Positions 23,278 through 32,678 of a stretch of 64,000 bases of DNA are shown here, piece after piece. Numbering within the stretch: the first letter of the stretch is position 1; each line of letters begins with the position of its first letter. The DNA is from Prevotella sp. UBA2456. Its GTDB lineage: Bacteria > Bacteroidota > Bacteroidia > Bacteroidales > Bacteroidaceae. The notes beneath the pieces were generated by a model, which saw nothing but the letters and a program-made list of their open reading frames with translations, searched no databases and was not told the DNA's origin. The DNA lies in contig DDPY01000016.1 of NCBI GenBank assembly GCA_002342415.1, forward strand, positions 36,875 through 100,874. The letters run 5' to 3'. Position numbers and translations under genes: made by a program.

Positions 23278-24547
23278 GGATGCGGACCGTCATGGCCTGC
23301 TTGTGAGCATCCAGCTGCTCGGCCTCGGCCATCAGTTCCACAGCGTGGCCGATGTGGCTGATGCCTTCTTCGGTCAGATGCTGGAAAGTGATCTTGCGGC
23401 AATAGGAGTCCAGGTTCACTCCATTATAGGCGGTAGCATATCCGTGGGTCGGCAGGGTGTGGTTGGTGCCGCTGGCATAGTCGCCCGCACTCTCGCAGGC
23501 ATAGGGTCCCAGGAAGACGCTCCCGGCATTGACCACCCGTTCGCCCAACTGCTCGTAGTCGCGCGTCTGGATGACCAGATGCTCAGGGGCATAGCGGTTG
23601 CAGAGTGCCATCATCTCGTCCTTATCCTTCACCAGCACATAGCAGCTGTTCTCCATAGCCTTGGCGGCAATCTCCTTGCGCGGCAGCAGTGCCAGCTGTC
23701 GGTCGAGTTCCTCGTGAACCTCGTTCAACTTCTGCTCGTCGGTGGTGATGAAGAGCACCTGCGAGTCGATGCCGTGTTCAGCCTGCGACAGCAGGTCGGC
23801 AGCCACGAACTCGGCACGGGCCGTCTCGTCGGCCAGCACACATACCTCCGACGGACCAGCAGGCATGTCGATGGCCACCTCATCCAAGCTCACATGCTGC
23901 TTGGCAGCCATCACATACTGATTGCCCGGACCGAATATCTTGTACACCTTGGGCACGCTCTCTGTACCATAGGCCATGGCACCAATAGCCTGCACACCGC
24001 CTATCTTGAATATCTTGCTCACTCCGGCAATGCGTGCAGCCACCAGTATCGCAGGGTTCACCTTGCCCTCGCTGTTGGGCGGGGTGCAGAGCACAATCTC
24101 CTTGCATCCGGCAATCTTGGCCGGAGTGGCCAGCATCAACACGGTAGAGAAGAGTGGGGCCGTGCCGCCGGGGATATAGAGTCCGACGCGCTCGATGGCT
24201 ACGCTCTTCTGCCAGCAGGTGACACCTTCCTGTGTCTTCACCTTCTGACCGACAAAACGCTGTGAGATGTGGAACACCTTGATGTTGTGGTGTGCCAGGA
24301 TAATGGCATCGCGCAGTTCGTTGCTCACCATCTGCTCGGCCTCGTCCATCTCCTGTTCGCTGACAGCCAGTGTCGCGAGGCTTGCCTTGTCGAACTTCAG
24401 TTCGTAGTCGCGTACGGCCTCGTCACCCCGCTGGCGGATGTCGGCCAGCACGGTGGCAACGGTCTCGTTCAGCTTTGTCAGGTCCAGTCGCGGGCGGGCT
24501 ACTATCTCGTCCCATTCTTCCCTTGAGGGATATTTGTATATTCTCAT
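23261..24547 (-). CDS. hisD: Histidinol dehydrogenase
   Basis: 428 residues, the normal length. This zinc enzyme oxidises histidinol to histidine in two NAD+-dependent steps. Seen: YIPGGTAPLFSTVLM, the GPGNQYV motif, DMPAGPSEV, the zinc-site region SQAEHGIDSQ and the catalytic-site segment GTNHTLPTHG. The last five sense codons and the stop lie within the tandem repeat array, so its C-terminus can vary with repeat number without harming the core. It is the second gene of hisG-hisD-hisC. Confidence 0.95.
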   Translation of the reverse strand: MRIYKYPSREEWDEIVARPRLDLTKLNETVATVLADIRQRGDEAVRDYELKFDKASLATLAVSEQEMDEAEQMVSNELRDAIILAHHNIKVFHISQRFVGQKVKTQEGVTCWQKSVAIERVGLYIPGGTAPLFSTVLMLATPAKIAGCKEIVLCTPPNSEGKVNPAILVAARIAGVSKIFKIGGVQAIGAMAYGTESVPKVYKIFGPGNQYVMAAKQHVSLDEVAIDMPAGPSEVCVLADETARAEFVAADLLSQAEHGIDSQVLFITTDEQKLNEVHEELDRQLALLPRKEIAAKAMENSCYVLVKDKDEMMALCNRYAPEHLVIQTRDYEQLGERVVNAGSVFLGPYACESAGDYASGTNHTLPTHGYATAYNGVNLDSYCRKITFQHLTEEGISHIGHAVELMAEAEQLDAHKQAMTVRIQAIKH

Positions 24548-24570
24548 ATCTCCAAAATAACTGCGAATAA

Positions 24571-25422
24571 TCAGAGTATCATTTTCTCAATCGGAGTCAC
24601 CAGGATGCCCTGGGCACCCATCTCCTTCAGCTTGCCGATAATCTCCCAGAAGCGCTTCTGGTCGAGCACCGTGTGTACGGAGCACCAGTCTTCGTCTGCC
24701 AAGGGGATAATGGTAGGGCTCTTCAGTCCGGGCAGCACATTGATAATCTCCTGCAGGCGGGCCTTCGGAGCATTCATGCGTACATATTTCTTATCCTCGG
24801 CATCCTTTACGGCCTTGAAGCGGAACAGCATCTCGTCGAGTGTGGCCCGCTTGTCGGAAGACAGCTGCTTGTTGGCAATGAGCAGCGCCTCGCTCTGCAT
24901 CACCACCTCTACCTCGCGCAGGTTGTTCGAAACCAGGGTAGAGCCTGATGACACGATGTCGAAGATGCCGTCGGCAAGTCCGATGCCCGGGCTGATCTCC
25001 ACCGAACCCGTGATGACATGAATGTCGCAGTCAATACCCTTTTCCTCCATGAAATGGCGCAGGATGTTGGGATACGAGGTGGCAATCTTCTTGCCGTTGA
25101 ACCAGTTTACTCCGCGATATTCTATCTCCTTGGGGATGGCCAGTGACAGACGGCATTTCGAGAATCCCAGACGCGAGATGATGGTGGCATCCTCATTGCG
25201 CTCCACAAACTCGTTCTCGCCCACCACACCCAAATCGGCCACTCCCGATGCTACCGACTGCGGAATATCGTCGTCGCGCAGGTAGAGCACCTCAAGCGGG
25301 AAGTTGGAAGACTGAACCAGTAGTGTGCGCTTCGAGGCACTCACTTTGATGTCTGCTTCGGTCAGCAGATTCATCGTGTCGTCAAAAAGACGGCCTTTTG
25401 ATTGTACGGCTATTCTTAACAT
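24571..25422 (-). CDS. hisG: ATP phosphoribosyltransferase, long form
   Basis: 283 residues, corresponding to the long HisG form with a C-terminal ACT-like regulatory domain (about 210-283), which needs no HisZ and is inhibited by histidine. It catalyses the first step of histidine synthesis. Motifs: LRIAVQSKGRL at the start and the PRPP-binding loop DIVSSGSTLVSNNL. First gene of the minus-strand his operon, directly behind its own promoter. No leader peptide rich in His is visible. Confidence 0.95.
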   Translation of the reverse strand: MLRIAVQSKGRLFDDTMNLLTEADIKVSASKRTLLVQSSNFPLEVLYLRDDDIPQSVASGVADLGVVGENEFVERNEDATIISRLGFSKCRLSLAIPKEIEYRGVNWFNGKKIATSYPNILRHFMEEKGIDCDIHVITGSVEISPGIGLADGIFDIVSSGSTLVSNNLREVEVVMQSEALLIANKQLSSDKRATLDEMLFRFKAVKDAEDKKYVRMNAPKARLQEIINVLPGLKSPTIIPLADEDWCSVHTVLDQKRFWEIIGKLKEMGAQGILVTPIEKMIL

Positions 25423-25450
25423 AAATCTATATATTTCTAAATTTAAGGTG

Positions 25451-25481
25451 CAAAATTACACATTTTCAACGATATTTCCAA
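25451..25481 (-). promoter_or_regulatory. Promoter of the his operon
   Basis: On the minus strand a -7 box TAATTTTG (25451-25458) has a TTG about 20 bp upstream (25479-25481). It is divergent from the transglycosylase promoter; the two boxes are 32 bp apart. Confidence 0.65.
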
Positions 25482-25490
25482 GAAAATGAT

Positions 25491-25498
25491 TACTTTTG
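25491..25498 (+). promoter_or_regulatory. -7 box of the transglycosylase gene
   Basis: TACTTTTG lies 19 bp before the TTG start codon, leaving a 5' leader of only about a dozen bases. A clear -33 element was not seen. Confidence 0.55.
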
Positions 25499-25517
25499 CA
25501 GCCAAAATGACAATAAA

Positions 25518-26675
25518 TTGAAGATAAACGGTATATATATCCATCTTTTTGCTTTCCTTCTGTTGGCTTCCTGCTCACAGAAGAAGGCAGAACCCGTGGT
25601 CACTCCGTGGGGACAAATCACTGACACCATACCTGTCAGTGACGAGTTCGACCTTGATGACATTCAGCGCAATGGCGAGCTGATAGCGCTTACGCTTACG
25701 GGTCCTGAGACCTATTACGACTATCACGGTCGGCATCTCGGCACTCAGTATATGCTGGCACAGCGCTTTGCCGACAAGATAGGTGTAAGCCTGCGCATGG
25801 AGGTCTGCCGCGACTCGATGGAGATGCTGAAGCGGCTCGAAGACGGCGAGGCCGACCTGATCTGCTATCCCATGACCAAGAAGGGCATCGGATGGCTGGT
25901 GGGCAAGGACAAGGATGACTTGCAGCAGGAACTGACGGCATGGTACCAGCCCAACCTGATAGACGAGGTGCGCAAGGAAGAAGCCTTCCTCTTGTCTTCC
26001 AAGAGTGTCCGCCGGCGCGTCTTCTCTCCCATGCTTAATCGTGCGGGTGGTGTCATCTCCCATTATGACGGCTACTTCCAGCGATATGCCTCCACCATCC
26101 GTTGGGACTGGCGGCTGATGGCTGCCCAGTGCTATCAGGAGTCTACTTTCGACCCGCAGGCACGCTCATGGGCCGGAGCCTGCGGACTGATGCAGATCAT
26201 GCCTGCCACTGCCGACCATCTGGGACTGCCGCGAGGCAGCATCTTCAATCCTGAGCAGAATATAGCTGCTGCTGCCAAGTACTTAGGCGAGCTCGATCGC
26301 ACCTTCTCCGACATCCGCGAGCGCGGAGAGCGTATCAAGTTCGTGCTGGCAGCCTACAATGGCGGACACTTCCATATCCGCGATGCAATGGCCCTTGCCA
26401 AGAAGCATGGGCGCAATCCTCACCGCTGGGGGGATGTCGAATCGTTTGTCCTCGGACTTGCCCGTGCCGAATACTATAACGACCCTGTAGTCAAATATGG
26501 CTATATGCGCGGTTCCGAGACGGTGGACTATGTCCGTAAGATTCACGAGCGGTGGAACGGCTATCGCGGTGTGCGCTCACCCCGTTCCGGCTTCTCTCCC
26601 TCGACGGTTCCGCAGAAGGCCACCCATGCCCGAAAGAAGAAATATCAGATTCAGGAGGACAAGCATGAGGAGTAG
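25518..26675 (+). CDS. MltF-like lytic murein transglycosylase lipoprotein
   Basis: 385 residues from a TTG start; the frame has no upstream ATG after the promoter, and this start gives a full signal peptide with lipobox LLLASC (Cys near 19). The N-terminal half resembles a periplasmic solute-binding (SBP_bac_3) domain and the C-terminal half is a GH23 transglycosylase: catalytic Glu208 in QESTFDP, GLMQIMP and AAYNGG. This order matches MltF, which cleaves peptidoglycan with 1,6-anhydro product formation. An ATG at 25507 opens only a four-codon frame (ATG ACA ATA AAT TGA) whose stop overlaps the TTG start. The C-terminus is basic. Confidence 0.85.
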   Translation: MKINGIYIHLFAFLLLASCSQKKAEPVVTPWGQITDTIPVSDEFDLDDIQRNGELIALTLTGPETYYDYHGRHLGTQYMLAQRFADKIGVSLRMEVCRDSMEMLKRLEDGEADLICYPMTKKGIGWLVGKDKDDLQQELTAWYQPNLIDEVRKEEAFLLSSKSVRRRVFSPMLNRAGGVISHYDGYFQRYASTIRWDWRLMAAQCYQESTFDPQARSWAGACGLMQIMPATADHLGLPRGSIFNPEQNIAAAAKYLGELDRTFSDIRERGERIKFVLAAYNGGHFHIRDAMALAKKHGRNPHRWGDVESFVLGLARAEYYNDPVVKYGYMRGSETVDYVRKIHERWNGYRGVRSPRSGFSPSTVPQKATHARKKKYQIQEDKHEE

Positions 26676-26714
26676 TTGCTTCCCTGCCGACTGACAGCCT
26701 CGCAAAAAATTTAA

Positions 26715-26747
26715 TGGGCCGACCTCTTGGTCAGTCCATTTTTATTT
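26715..26747 (+). terminator. Terminator after the transglycosylase gene
   Basis: TGGGCCGACC-tctt-GGTCAGTCCA pairs over 10 positions (one wobble, one mismatch) and is followed by TTTTTATTT. Confidence 0.65.
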
Positions 26748-26749
26748 CG

Positions 26750-26757
26750 TACCTTCG
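26750..26757 (+). promoter_or_regulatory. Probable -7 box of dnaB
   Basis: TACCTTCG, one base off TAnnTTTG, lies 20 bp before the dnaB ATG at 26778. The same variant precedes rsmG. It rules out the longer open frame starting at 26727. Confidence 0.5.
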
Positions 26758-26777
26758 CAGTCGAAAATTTAAAAGAT

Positions 26778-28316
26778 ATGCCAGAACAGACAAATAACAA
26801 CGGATCACGGAAGCGTCGCCAGCAGCCTTTGGATACTGGCTATGCCCACGTTCAGCCCCAGGCCATCGAGATGGAGCGTGCAGTGTTAGGAGCACTGATG
26901 ATTGATAAGGATGCCTATGCGGTGGTGTGCGAGATGCTGCACCCAGAGAGTTTCTACGAGCCTCGCAATCAGAAGGTGTACACTGCCATTCGCGACTTGT
27001 CGATGCGCGAGTTGCCTATTGATGTATGGACGGTCACCGAACAGTTGGCCAAGCAAGGCGATCTGGAAGATGTGGGCGGCCCAGGCTATATCACAGAGCT
27101 GTCGTCTCGTGTCGCCTCGTCAGCCAATATCGAATACCATTCGCGCATCATTGCCCAGAAGTCGCTGGCCCGTCAGCTCATCTCCTATGCGAGTGTCATC
27201 GAGACCAAAGCCTTCGACGAGACGGTGGATATAGACGACCTGATGCAGGAGGCCGAGGGCTCGCTGTTCGAGTTGGGACAGCGCAATATGAAAAAGGACT
27301 ATACCCAGATAGACCCCGTCATCAAGAATGCCGTAGACATCATCCAGAAGGCAGCAGCCAATAAGGATGGTCTCACCGGTGTCTCGACCGGCTATCACAA
27401 GCTGGACGACCTCACCTCCGGCTGGCAGCCTTCCGACTTGGTGATTATTGCCGGCCGACCAGCTATGGGTAAGACATCGTTTGCCCTCTCTATGGCCAAG
27501 AATATTGCTGCCGACCTGCGTATTCCTATGGCTTTCTTCTCGCTGGAAATGTCGAACACGCAGCTTGTCAACCGACTCATATCCAACTGCTGCGAGATAC
27601 AAGGCTCGAAGATTCTGAATGGTCAGTTGCGGCCTGATGACTGGGAGCGACTGGACAAGCGACTGAACAACCTTTTGGGAGCACCGCTCTATGTAGATGA
27701 TACGCCCAGCCTCTCCGTCTTCGAGTTGCGCACCAAGGCACGCCGACTGGTTCGCGAGCACGGGGTCAAGATTATCATGATCGACTATCTGCAGCTGATG
27801 AATGCCAGCGGCATGCGCTTCTCGTCCCGTCAGGAAGAGGTGTCCACCATCTCGCGCTCACTGAAGGGACTGGCCAAGGAGCTCGATGTGCCTATCTTGG
27901 CTTTGAGCCAGCTGAACCGTGGTGTCGAGGGCCGTGAGGGCTTGGAGGGCAAGCGTCCCCAGCTGTCCGACTTGCGCGAGTCGGGAGCCATCGAGCAGGA
28001 TGCCGACATGGTGCTGTTTGTACACCGTCCTGAGTATTATCACATCTATCAGGACGAGAACGGGCGCGACCTTCGCGGCATGGCCCAAATCATTATTGCC
28101 AAGCATCGTAAGGGAGCGACGGGTGATGTGCTGCTAAACTTCCGTGGTGAGTTCACGCGCTTCGAGAATCCCGAGGACCGACGGCTCGATACGAAGAAAT
28201 CCGACAGCACAGGTGGGGAAATCCTGGGCAGCAAGATAAATGGTGACCAGCCTTCCAGTGGAGACGAGTCACCATTCGGTGGGTTTGATCAGCCAAGCGG
28301 CCCCCTGCCGTTCTGA
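26778..28316 (+). CDS. dnaB: Replicative DNA helicase
   Basis: 512 residues. DnaB is the ring-shaped 5'-3' helicase at the replication fork. The N-terminal primase-interacting domain (EMERAVLGALMIDKDAY onward) is joined to a RecA-fold ATPase with Walker A GRPAMGKTS (Lys232), FFSLEMS, Walker B IIMIDYLQLM, the LSQLNRGVE motif and the DLRESGAIEQDADMV segment. No intein is present. The C-terminus is Gly/Ser/Pro-rich. Start chosen at MPEQTNNNG because the promoter lies just upstream. Confidence 0.95.
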   Translation: MPEQTNNNGSRKRRQQPLDTGYAHVQPQAIEMERAVLGALMIDKDAYAVVCEMLHPESFYEPRNQKVYTAIRDLSMRELPIDVWTVTEQLAKQGDLEDVGGPGYITELSSRVASSANIEYHSRIIAQKSLARQLISYASVIETKAFDETVDIDDLMQEAEGSLFELGQRNMKKDYTQIDPVIKNAVDIIQKAAANKDGLTGVSTGYHKLDDLTSGWQPSDLVIIAGRPAMGKTSFALSMAKNIAADLRIPMAFFSLEMSNTQLVNRLISNCCEIQGSKILNGQLRPDDWERLDKRLNNLLGAPLYVDDTPSLSVFELRTKARRLVREHGVKIIMIDYLQLMNASGMRFSSRQEEVSTISRSLKGLAKELDVPILALSQLNRGVEGREGLEGKRPQLSDLRESGAIEQDADMVLFVHRPEYYHIYQDENGRDLRGMAQIIIAKHRKGATGDVLLNFRGEFTRFENPEDRRLDTKKSDSTGGEILGSKINGDQPSSGDESPFGGFDQPSGPLPF

Positions 28317-28323
28317 AGTTTCT

Positions 28324-29889
28324 TTACTTCGAATATTTGTCAATAAACGTCTGGGCTTGGCTGTTGCCAAGCTCTTTTGCTTTGTTCAGGTTCTGCAGCC
28401 CCTCCTGCTTGTTGCCCTTCGCACACTGGGCAATACCTGTCATCAGATAGCCGTCACTGCTCGCAGAATCATGACGCAGGCACTCCTGTGCACTCTCCAA
28501 TGCCTGGTCAAACAGGTTGACGCGCAACTCGTAGCTGGCTTTCTCTGCCCATAGCTCAGCGCTGGTAGGCTCCAAGGCCACTAAGTCTTGCATGTCGTTG
28601 ATGGCTTGCTGGTAGCGGCGGATATCCATAGAGAGCTGGGCACGAGCATGGAGGTAGGGGGCTACCGTCTTCACATAGGGACGGCTGAACATGTTGACGG
28701 CACTGTCGAGCAGGGCAACGGCAGTCCGCTTGTCATCCTTCTGCAGCTTGCACTGGGCTGCGGCATAGAAGTTGTCTGCACTGCGCAACTCGCTCTTCGA
28801 CAGCTGCTCGAAGAGGGTGTAGGCCTCGTCATACTTCTGCTGCGCATACAGGATTTGTGCCTGCTGCTGGAGGTAGATAGGCTGGGGGTTGACAGCATAG
28901 GCCGCTTTCGACTCCTCCAGTGCGCGCTCCATACTCCATCCGTCATAGGGCTGGTTGCTCTGATAGAGCTCTTTCTGGTAGATGAGCTGGGCATACTGGT
29001 AGTGGGCATCGTCCTTCTTCTCTGCTTTGCTGACGGCCCGTTTCATGTCTTCGTCGGCTTGGGCAAACTGTCCGTTCGCTACTTCCTGCCGTGCCCTGTA
29101 GATATATCCGTCTGCAGCATCGGGATAGCGGGCTATGAAGCGGTTGATGTATTCGTTATACTGCTGAGTGTCTAACACCGTAGCACCCATGAAGAGCGAC
29201 AGCACGGCCTCGTCATATTTGTCAGGAATGGCCTTGGGGATGGCTGTCGAGCGCAGCAGCGGGTCGTTGATGCTGAGTCCGTTGGTGTGTAGGCTGGCAG
29301 CAAAGGGAGCACTCACGGCATAGCTGCTACCAGCCTGTCCGTTGGCTGAGGGCTGCAACAGCCCGATCACCTGACCGCTTTCGTTCATGATGGGGCAGCC
29401 CAGGTATTGGTCGTTGGCACTCAGGGTCATGGTGTAGTAGGTGTAGTTGCCTTGAAACTGTTCTGCATTGCTCACGGTGCCTCGCTCGCAGGCGGGAGCT
29501 TTCTTGACGGCATAGGGCAGCAGCCATACTGCCGCCCCGTTGGCTGCCGTACCCATCGACAGGCTGGTGGGTTTCTTCACGGCTACCTGGAATTTTGCCA
29601 CATCATACATGTCGTTGGCTCCCATGATAGTCTCAACGGGCCACTCCTTGCCCTCGGCATCGATGACTACGGCATGGTGCGCATCCCTGAAGGGGGCAAA
29701 GCTGCTGACAGCCTCTCCGTTCTCTCCGACAAAGAATCCGTTGGCACTGCCTAAGAGCGTTCCGTCGACCTTGAAGGTCTTCAGTGTGAATACTGCATCG
29801 GCTGCTTTCTTTGCCCACGAGGGATTCTGGGCCGAAAGGGGCAGCACGGTGATTAAAAACAAAGGTATAATAAGAAATATACGTTTCAT
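28324..29889 (-). CDS. Secreted TPR protein with a catalytically dead trypsin-like domain
   Basis: 521 residues with a signal peptide (MKRIFLIIPLFLITVLPLSA). Residues 25-210 follow the S1/HtrA fold: GSANGFFVGENGEAVSSF matches the GSGxII..G.ILT segment, DMYDVAKFQV holds the Asp, and NDQYLGCPIMNESGQVIG aligns with the GNSGGPLxNxxGxVIG segment. The active His is missing (SSFAPF where TNxHV is expected) and so is the Ser of GNSGGP. From about 240 onward several TPR-type repeats follow. It is probably a periplasmic binding or scaffold protein rather than a protease. It overlaps recN by 4 bp and converges on dnaB with a 7-bp gap. Confidence 0.72.
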   Translation of the reverse strand: MKRIFLIIPLFLITVLPLSAQNPSWAKKAADAVFTLKTFKVDGTLLGSANGFFVGENGEAVSSFAPFRDAHHAVVIDAEGKEWPVETIMGANDMYDVAKFQVAVKKPTSLSMGTAANGAAVWLLPYAVKKAPACERGTVSNAEQFQGNYTYYTMTLSANDQYLGCPIMNESGQVIGLLQPSANGQAGSSYAVSAPFAASLHTNGLSINDPLLRSTAIPKAIPDKYDEAVLSLFMGATVLDTQQYNEYINRFIARYPDAADGYIYRARQEVANGQFAQADEDMKRAVSKAEKKDDAHYQYAQLIYQKELYQSNQPYDGWSMERALEESKAAYAVNPQPIYLQQQAQILYAQQKYDEAYTLFEQLSKSELRSADNFYAAAQCKLQKDDKRTAVALLDSAVNMFSRPYVKTVAPYLHARAQLSMDIRRYQQAINDMQDLVALEPTSAELWAEKASYELRVNLFDQALESAQECLRHDSASSDGYLMTGIAQCAKGNKQEGLQNLNKAKELGNSQAQTFIDKYSK

Positions 29890-31544
29890 AGTTTTAATAA
29901 TTGTTTTGCATTCTGAATGGCAGCCTCACTGACATCACTGCCGCTGAGCATCTGGGCAATCTCGCGGATGCGCTCCTCCTGACTGAGTTCCTGCATACGG
30001 CTGGAAGTGCCCTCGGCGGTCTCTTCCTTCGACACCCGGTAGTGGTGGCTGCCCAGGGCGGCTATCTGGGGCAGATGGGTGATGGAGATAACCTGGCGGT
30101 CCTGACGGCCCATCTCCTGCATCATCTCGGCCATCTTCTCGGCAATCTTGCCGCTCACGCCCGTGTCTATCTCGTCGAAGATGATGGTAGGCAGTTTCAC
30201 GGCTCCGCTGATCATTGCCTTCAGCGACAGCATCACGCGAGCAATCTCACCGCCCGAGGCCACCTGAGCGACAGGCTGGAGTGGGGTAGAGGTGTTGGCC
30301 GAGAAGAGGAAGCTCACCTGGTCGTGACCCATCCGCGACAGCTCCCCTTGCTCTATCTTCACGGCAAAGCGCACCTTGGGCATGCCTAAGGGCACGAGCC
30401 GCTGGTAGAGCTGTTCTTCTATCTGTTGGGCGGCCTTCTGGCGAAGCTGGGTCAGGGTGTCTGCCTGTTGCTGGCAGTGTCGGGTGGTCTGCTCCAGCTG
30501 CTCCTCCAGTTCGTGCAGGGCCTCGTCGCTGTTCTCGATATGGTTCAGTTTCACCTTCAGCTCCTCGCGCTGGCTGATCAGTTCGCCGATGCTCTCAGCA
30601 TGGTATTTCTTCTCGAGTTCGTAGATACGGTCCAGCCGGTCGTTGATTTGGTCCAGTTCGGCAGGGTCGAAGTCGGTGTTCTCAAGCAGCGTGCTCACCT
30701 CGTCGGCAATATCCTTCAGTTCGATATGGCAGCTGTTCAGCCGCTCCGTCAGCTCCTCGCACTTGGGCAGCACCTTGCTGATGCTGTTCAGTGCGCTTAG
30801 TGCGGCCTTGGCCTGTCCCACAGCCCCCGTATTCTCGTCATAGAGGGCATGGTTGGCTTCGTAGAGGGCGGTCTTGATGTCCTCGGCATGACTCATGGTC
30901 TCGCTCTGCTGCTCCAGTTCTTCCTGTTCGCCGTCTGTGAGGTTGGCACCTGCCAGCTCCTCGTATTGGAACTGCAGGAAGTCCTGGTTCTGGCGGTTGT
31001 GCTCTATGTCGTCCTTCAGCTCCTGCAACTGGTGCTGCAACTGCTGGTATTCGCCGTAGGTATGCTGATAGTCGGCCAGCTCCTTTGCGTCGTTGGCAAG
31101 GATGTCTACCACGCTCAGCTGGAAGTCCTGCTTGTTGAGCAGCAGGTTCTGGTGCTGCGAGTGAACATCTACTAACCGTTCACCTAGCTCTTTAAGCATG
31201 GAGAGAGGTACAGGTGTGTCGTTGATGAAGGCCCGGCTCTTGCCGGCAGCGGTCAGCTCGCGGCGCACGATGGTGTCGCTGGCATCATATTCTATCTCGT
31301 TCTGCTCGAACAGGGGTTGCAACTGATAGCGCGACAAGTCGAAGTGTGCCTCGATGATGCACTTGTCTGCCCCCTGCTTGATGCTCTTTGTGTCGGCACG
31401 CTGTCCGAGCAGCAGTCCGATGGCTCCCAAGATGATGCTCTTGCCGGCACCCGTCTCGCCCGTGATGACTGAGAATCCTGCATGAAGGCTGATGTCAAGC
31501 TCGTCTATCAGTGTAAAGTTCTTGATATATAATTGCCGTAGCAT
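29886..31544 (-). CDS. recN: DNA repair protein RecN
   Basis: 552 residues, normal for this SMC-like ATPase, which acts early in double-strand break repair. Walker A GETGAGKS is at 29-36, long coiled coils occupy about 160-370, and the C-terminal ATPase half carries QVASGGEIARVMLSLK (signature) and TIIFDEIDTGVSG (Walker B). It lies between the DUF4835 gene upstream and the TPR/protease-like gene downstream, the latter with a 4-bp overlap. Confidence 0.95.
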   Translation of the reverse strand: MLRQLYIKNFTLIDELDISLHAGFSVITGETGAGKSIILGAIGLLLGQRADTKSIKQGADKCIIEAHFDLSRYQLQPLFEQNEIEYDASDTIVRRELTAAGKSRAFINDTPVPLSMLKELGERLVDVHSQHQNLLLNKQDFQLSVVDILANDAKELADYQHTYGEYQQLQHQLQELKDDIEHNRQNQDFLQFQYEELAGANLTDGEQEELEQQSETMSHAEDIKTALYEANHALYDENTGAVGQAKAALSALNSISKVLPKCEELTERLNSCHIELKDIADEVSTLLENTDFDPAELDQINDRLDRIYELEKKYHAESIGELISQREELKVKLNHIENSDEALHELEEQLEQTTRHCQQQADTLTQLRQKAAQQIEEQLYQRLVPLGMPKVRFAVKIEQGELSRMGHDQVSFLFSANTSTPLQPVAQVASGGEIARVMLSLKAMISGAVKLPTIIFDEIDTGVSGKIAEKMAEMMQEMGRQDRQVISITHLPQIAALGSHHYRVSKEETAEGTSSRMQELSQEERIREIAQMLSGSDVSEAAIQNAKQLLKL

Positions 31545-31562
31545 TTTTTATGTTTTTATGTT

Positions 31563-32462
31563 TCACTCTTTTATCTTCTGCCACGCGTCACTCTGCGAAG
31601 CATTGATGTTGAACAGTATTTCGTAGACCGTTTCCTTTTCCTTCTGCGTGCCCTTACCTTTATAGATGTTGGCCAGCTCGTCGCGCTTGTAGTCTGTCCA
31701 TATCTGCGGCAGCAGGCTCAGCGGCTTCTCTGCGTGGGCTTTCTTCAGGTTTTCCAGGGCTGTGGTCACGTTGGTCCGTCCGCGCTCGGCATTGGTCGAC
31801 ATCTCGTCCAGCCCGTTGCGATAGTAGTCATACTGCAACTGACGGAAGGGCTTCATGGCCTCGTCCAGATAGTCGTTGATGATGGCAAAGCGGTTGCGCG
31901 AGTTCTCGAAGGCTTTCCATCCCGTGAATCCCAAGTTGTCGGCATTGTTGGTCAGCTGCATGCACCGCTGCAGAATCTCAGTGCCGCCCATAGGCGAGAA
32001 CGAGTCGAGGTTGATGCCGATGATGAGGTAGGCATAATAGGCCATGAGGGCTGTCAACTGGTTGTCCACCGTCTCGTCGTTGTAGTTCAGTTGGTCAAAC
32101 TGTGCAAAGTCGAAGTTGAAGTCATCATCCTTATTATTATAGAGTGTCGACGTGTACGACGAGTTGTAGACGGGGCGGTTGGCCTGTATCAGTGCGGAGC
32201 AGGTGAAGCGGTTGTTGGCTTTGTCCCATTTGGTCACCGTAATGTTGAAGTTCACGGTGATGCGTTCGTTTTTCTGAAACTGCAGCTCCGTCCATTGGCG
32301 GTCGTTCATCCATTGTTCCAGTGTCTGCTTCAGATTGTCGAACACCGACTTGTCGCTGCCCTCCACCTGCTGGCTGTTGATGTTAATCTTCACAGCCAGC
32401 TCCTGCGCATGCATAGCCAGCCCCAGCCACAGCATTCCCAATATGATGACTATTTTCTTCAT
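31563..32462 (-). CDS. DUF4835 family exported protein
   Basis: 299 residues from MKKIVIILGMLWLGLAMHAQ, a signal peptide cut after AQ; a start seven codons upstream would precede this signal. The mature protein matches the Bacteroidota DUF4835 family (ELAVKININSQQV near the start, NFDFAQFDQLNYND, then YYAYLIIGINLDSFSPMGG). Function is unknown; the gene commonly lies next to recN in this phylum, as here, and is the first gene of the DUF4835-recN-TPR operon. Confidence 0.8.
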   Translation of the reverse strand: MKKIVIILGMLWLGLAMHAQELAVKININSQQVEGSDKSVFDNLKQTLEQWMNDRQWTELQFQKNERITVNFNITVTKWDKANNRFTCSALIQANRPVYNSSYTSTLYNNKDDDFNFDFAQFDQLNYNDETVDNQLTALMAYYAYLIIGINLDSFSPMGGTEILQRCMQLTNNADNLGFTGWKAFENSRNRFAIINDYLDEAMKPFRQLQYDYYRNGLDEMSTNAERGRTNVTTALENLKKAHAEKPLSLLPQIWTDYKRDELANIYKGKGTQKEKETVYEILFNINASQSDAWQKIKE

Positions 32463-32572
32463 TTTGCCTGCAAAATTTGACATAACTCTTCATCTTTAGG
32501 TACAAATATTTTTCATCTATTGCAACCGCTGATGATATATAAGTTCTTATTCATTTCGTGGGCAAAGGTACA

Positions 32573-32580
32573 AAATAATT
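32573..32580 (-). promoter_or_regulatory. -7 box of the DUF4835-recN operon
   Basis: Minus-strand TACCTTTG lies about 110 bp before the DUF4835 ATG; no convincing -33 TTTG was found. The 332 bp from here to the queA promoter hold no gene but contain the inverted repeats listed next. Confidence 0.5.
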
Positions 32581-32678
32581 CCTTATAAAGTGTCGAAACT
32601 CGTATTTATTTTATCTATTTCGACGTTTTTGATGGGTGTTATGGTTAGTAGCTCTCCACTTTAGCCTCGCTTCACTCT

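Noticed and set aside
23186..24265. 359-codon plus-strand frame opposite hisD
   Set aside because: Shadow of hisD, starting in the tandem repeats; the minus-strand gene has clear enzyme motifs.
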